Source of the DNA: JAAXKN01 sp050258815 | Lineage (GTDB): Bacteria > Bacteroidota > Ignavibacteria > Ignavibacteriales > SURF-24 | Assembly: GCA_050258815.1 (NCBI GenBank) | Contig: JBLMZM010000093.1 | Location: 1-8,795, forward strand | Length of the DNA: 8,795 nt | Direction: 5' to 3' | In this document: positions 7,352 through 8,795 of the stretch, in pieces | Numbering within the stretch: position 1 is the stretch's first letter | How the letters are laid out: every line of letters starts with the position of its first letter | Made by a program: the position numbers and the translations under genes | The notes under the pieces: generated by a model | What the model was told of the DNA's origin: nothing | The model's input: the letters and a program-made list of their open reading frames with translations, nothing else | The model's database searches: none

Positions 7352-7383
7352 AGGAAAGTACCGGAGCAGGAAGGTACTTTCTT
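7352..7383 (+). terminator. Hairpin ending the phosphoesterase-HAD operon
   Basis: GAAAGTACC (7354-7362) pairs perfectly with GGTACTTTC (7373-7381). A G-T and an A-T pair extend the stem to 11 pairs around a 10-base loop. It begins 25 bases after the HAD stop. The descending arm runs into a pyrimidine-rich CTTCCCTTT, and a run of eight T follows at 7403-7410, further away than in a textbook terminator. Termination is likely, but the T-tract geometry is not ideal. Confidence 0.65.
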
Positions 7384-7446
7384 CCCTTTAACTTGGTCTA
7401 TCTTTTTTTTATATTAAAGTATTATCAATGTTTAGTAGTTTATCAG

Positions 7447-7800
7447 ATGAACCTGCTTCGCAGATACGCATTTAACTTTTTCGTCGCCTTCATATACGTT
7501 ACCATCATTCAGGTATCGGTAGGCAATTCAGTATATACTCTGTATATTCCCGGGGGCGATAATGCAACAACTGTCGTTAAGAAGCATCAGACTGATGACA
7601 AACCCAAGCTCCGCTGGGCAATTAACCAGCATCTTCAGGTAAATAATGCTAAATATTTTTCTTCTCCTGTATGTCTGGGCAATACATATATTCCACCGGA
7701 CACTCACGAATTTGTTTTACTGAATCTCAGCGATATTTCACTGACCTATGAGTCGGTTAAATACAGCATATTAAAAGGCCGCTCTCCTCCATTAGCCTGA
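7447..7800 (+). CDS. Possible small secreted protein, unknown function
   Basis: I do not recognise this family. The reading from ATG 7447 gives 117 residues with a plausible signal peptide: MNLLRR, a hydrophobic stretch to about residue 26, and cleavage near VGN. The mature part has a basic, polar middle (near 45-65), a single Cys (76), a YIPPDTHEFVLLNLSD segment (81-96) that looks like beta structure, and it ends in KGRSPPLA. A TTG at 7393 would add 18 residues and a second hydrophobic run; I prefer the ATG because it gives a cleaner export signal. Neither start has a clear ribosome site, which is the main doubt. It stands alone between the upstream terminator and the structured leader. It could be a real lineage-specific exported protein or a chance ORF. 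Confidence 0.5.
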   Translation: MNLLRRYAFNFFVAFIYVTIIQVSVGNSVYTLYIPGGDNATTVVKKHQTDDKPKLRWAINQHLQVNNAKYFSSPVCLGNTYIPPDTHEFVLLNLSDISLTYESVKYSILKGRSPPLA

Positions 7801-7828
7801 TATATCCCCAGATTTATTAATTCCGTTG

Positions 7829-7941
7829 CCGGGCATCTGATGTACACTGGAAAGGTGTACCTTATATGATTTGTATATAGTCCCTGGAAAGAGAAATCGG
7901 ACTATATATAAATGGATAAATTGCATTATGGTCATGCCCGG
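7829..7941 (+). ncRNA. Candidate structured leader RNA with three stems
   Basis: Three helices are visible and compatible with one another. The outer stem pairs CCGGGCAT (7829-7836) with ATGCCCGG (7934-7941). Inside it, hairpin A pairs GTACAC (7842-7847) with GTGTAC (7855-7860). Hairpin B pairs 7869-7883 with 7899-7913: 15 positions with one G-T, 10 of them in an unbroken perfect block (TATATAGTCC/GGACTATATA). The result is a three-way junction. The octamer CTGGAAAG lies at the loop of A (7847-7854) and of B (7884-7891). It sits 70 bases upstream of the small membrane protein gene, so a cis-regulatory role is possible. It matches no riboswitch class I can recall. The direction is assumed from the downstream gene, and no T-tract follows, so a terminator is unlikely. 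Confidence 0.4.
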
Positions 7942-7980
7942 GAAAAATATGTAAATGATTGCATTAACGGAAATGCATTT
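7920..7980. repeat. ATTGCATTA direct repeat and AAATGCATTT palindrome
   Basis: ATTGCATTA occurs at 7920-7928 and again at 7958-7966. The perfect palindrome AAATGCATTT follows at 7971-7980, so GCATT appears three times within about 60 bases just upstream of the ribosome site at 7997-8002. This could be a set of regulator sites, or extra pairing options for the leader RNA. Confidence 0.4.
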
Positions 7981-8010
7981 AGGCAATTTTACTTTTGAGG
8001 AGATTCAAAA

Positions 8011-8262
8011 ATGGCACAGAATAAAACTCTGACAGAGAAGTCAGTTCCCAAATCCACAACCCCTAAAACCGAAGAAAAGACAGCCCTAAAAGCAGAAGAG
8101 GCAAAAAAGACCGGGCCTGAAAATAAAGCAGGGAATAAAACTGCTGCGGAAGCTGACAAGGATGGCAATAATTATAAACTACCCTGGGAGCTTATCTTTC
8201 TGTTTGTAATCATGGGATTAATGGGAGTGATTATAGTAATAAAAGCATTTGGATTGATATAG
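8011..8262 (+). CDS. Small Lys/Ala-rich protein with a C-terminal membrane anchor
   Basis: I know of no named family. The 83-residue protein has a long polar, low-complexity N-terminal part (about 1-55) rich in Lys, Ala, Glu and Thr, probably disordered. A single hydrophobic helix follows (about 59-80, LPWELIFLFVIMG...), ending almost at the C-terminus. This is tail-anchor architecture with the charged part probably in the cytoplasm. The ATG has a strong GAGGAG eight bases upstream, which makes translation credible. A terminator-like hairpin follows 20 bases after the TAG. The gene is not in an operon with neighbours and has a long leader with repeats and candidate structure. It might be a small membrane-complex subunit or a stress protein; the sequence does not decide. 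Confidence 0.75.
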   Translation: MAQNKTLTEKSVPKSTTPKTEEKTALKAEEAKKTGPENKAGNKTAAEADKDGNNYKLPWELIFLFVIMGLMGVIIVIKAFGLI

Positions 8263-8282
8263 CATAAATCAATTCAATCTGT

Positions 8283-8311
8283 GGGACCAGAGACTGGACA
8301 TCTCTGGTCCC
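8283..8311. terminator. Strong convergent hairpin between the small membrane protein and the MCP gene
   Basis: GGGACCAGAGA (8283-8293) pairs perfectly with TCTCTGGTCCC (8301-8311), an 11-pair GC-rich stem with the loop CTGGACA. It lies between convergent genes, 20 bases past the small-gene stop and 53 bases past the MCP stop. No T-run follows on either strand, so it is either a T-less (perhaps Rho-aided) terminator or an RNA 3' end stabiliser. Confidence 0.6.
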
Positions 8312-8364
8312 CATCTGATTCATAAATTGATGAAGTCAGTTTAGAAATTTCTCCCCTCCCGGGA

Positions 8365-8795
8365 CTAATATTTTTCAAATTCCGAGTCGATCTTGTCTGT
8401 GTTCATATCAATATGAGCCCCGTTTTTTTTGACGTTTCTAGCTGAGGCATCAGTCAATATAGACTGCCTGCTGACAGTATGTGCAACACTAAGTTTTTTT
8501 GAATTTTGTCCATTTGTCTTCTTAGTATTATTAAAAGACCTGTTCCCTGCCTCAACCTTAAAGAATGAGATCACGTCCTGGAGCTGTTCGGCCTGGCTGG
8601 CAAGTTCCTCGGATGTAGAGGACATTTCCTCGCTGACGCTGGCATTCTGCTGAATGACCTGATTTAGCTGCTGGATGGCATTGTTGATCTGCTCGGCTCC
8701 GCTGTTCTGCTCATTGGAGGCTGCCGTGATCTCCTGAACCAGTTCTGCAGTCTTCTGTATATCAGGCACGATCTTCTTTAACATCTCACCCGCCT
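8365..8795 (-). CDS. Methyl-accepting chemotaxis protein, C-terminal end
   Basis: The reading frame is open to the right edge; the stop is TAG at 8365 and about 143 residues are visible. The first 77 or so are the last helix of an MCP signalling domain. VPDIQKTAELVQEI, then SNEQNSGAEQINNAIQQLNQ, then SEEMSSTSEELASQAEQL are standard for the C-terminal methylation-helix region, with Glu/Gln pairs as probable CheR/CheB sites. A typical exit (VISFFKVE) leads to a polar tail of about 60 residues, rich in Asn, Lys and Ser and ending in FEKY. It has no NWETF-type CheR-binding pentapeptide. The sensor domain, membrane helices and the hairpin tip that binds CheA/CheW lie outside the window, so the ligand is unknown. 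The protein relays signals to the chemotaxis kinase at the membrane or in the cytoplasm. Confidence 0.92.
   Translation of the reverse strand, partial: AGEMLKKIVPDIQKTAELVQEITAASNEQNSGAEQINNAIQQLNQVIQQNASVSEEMSSTSEELASQAEQLQDVISFFKVEAGNRSFNNTKKTNGQNSKKLSVAHTVSRQSILTDASARNVKKNGAHIDMNTDKIDSEFEKY

Noticed and set aside
7829..7941. Reading the inverted repeats as transposon or MITE ends
   Set aside because: The outer repeats are only 8 bases, no flanking target duplication is visible, and no transposase remnant is present.
7792..7986. Minus-strand reading frame of 64 codons over the structured leader
   Set aside because: It is antisense to the inverted repeats, whose symmetry keeps both strands open; there is no ribosome site and no coding character.
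7990..7997. TACTTTTG resembling a Bacteroidota -7 promoter element
   Set aside because: It overlaps the ribosome site of the small membrane protein gene and has no -33 partner, so a transcript from it would lack the site.
1..8795. CRISPR array, tRNA or rRNA, prophage or insertion sequence
   Set aside because: No regular repeat-spacer pattern, cloverleaf, rRNA core sequence or mobile-element protein was seen on either strand.

Overview
The window looks like chromosomal DNA from the Bacteroidota/Chlorobi superphylum. The best guess is an Ignavibacteria-like organism, inferred from gene content and protein style and not tested by any search. The clues are an exported S8 peptidase with the type of propeptide common in that group, a duplicated signal peptidase I placed next to lepA, a secreted phosphoesterase fused to a PQQ-like beta-propeller, moderately AT-rich DNA, and frequent TTG/GTG starts behind recognisable Shine-Dalgarno sites. 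A chemotaxis receptor suggests a motile or otherwise chemotactic cell. I see no rRNA, tRNA, CRISPR array, transposase or phage gene.

Left part (1-4497, all minus strand). Read in the direction of transcription: lepA (elongation factor 4); eight bases later the first signal peptidase I (lepB copy 2); an intrinsic terminator at about 1707-1731; a second signal peptidase I (lepB copy 1); and then the first 157 residues of a secreted subtilisin-like (S8) peptidase that runs off the left edge. Both signal peptidases keep the Ser/Lys dyad and both are best read from TTG starts. The peptidase carries a signal peptide and is the kind of export substrate that the neighbouring signal peptidases process.

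Middle (4498-7389). A 328-base AT-rich divergent spacer holding two adjacent inverted repeats separates lepA from a plus-strand pair: a secreted calcineurin-like metallophosphoesterase with a C-terminal beta-propeller, and a HAD phosphatase whose GTG start overlaps the previous stop. A strong hairpin at 7352-7383 closes this pair.

Right part (7390-8795). It holds a possible small secreted orphan protein, a 210-base non-coding stretch with an unusually rich set of inverted repeats, a small Lys/Ala-rich protein with a single C-terminal membrane helix, a convergent hairpin, and the C-terminal end of a methyl-accepting chemotaxis protein on the minus strand. The non-coding stretch 7829-7941 can fold as an outer stem enclosing two hairpins, both of which show the octamer CTGGAAAG at the loop. 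It lies in the leader of the small membrane protein and is the best candidate here for something undescribed (a structured RNA or cis-regulator). This rests on pairing seen by eye only.
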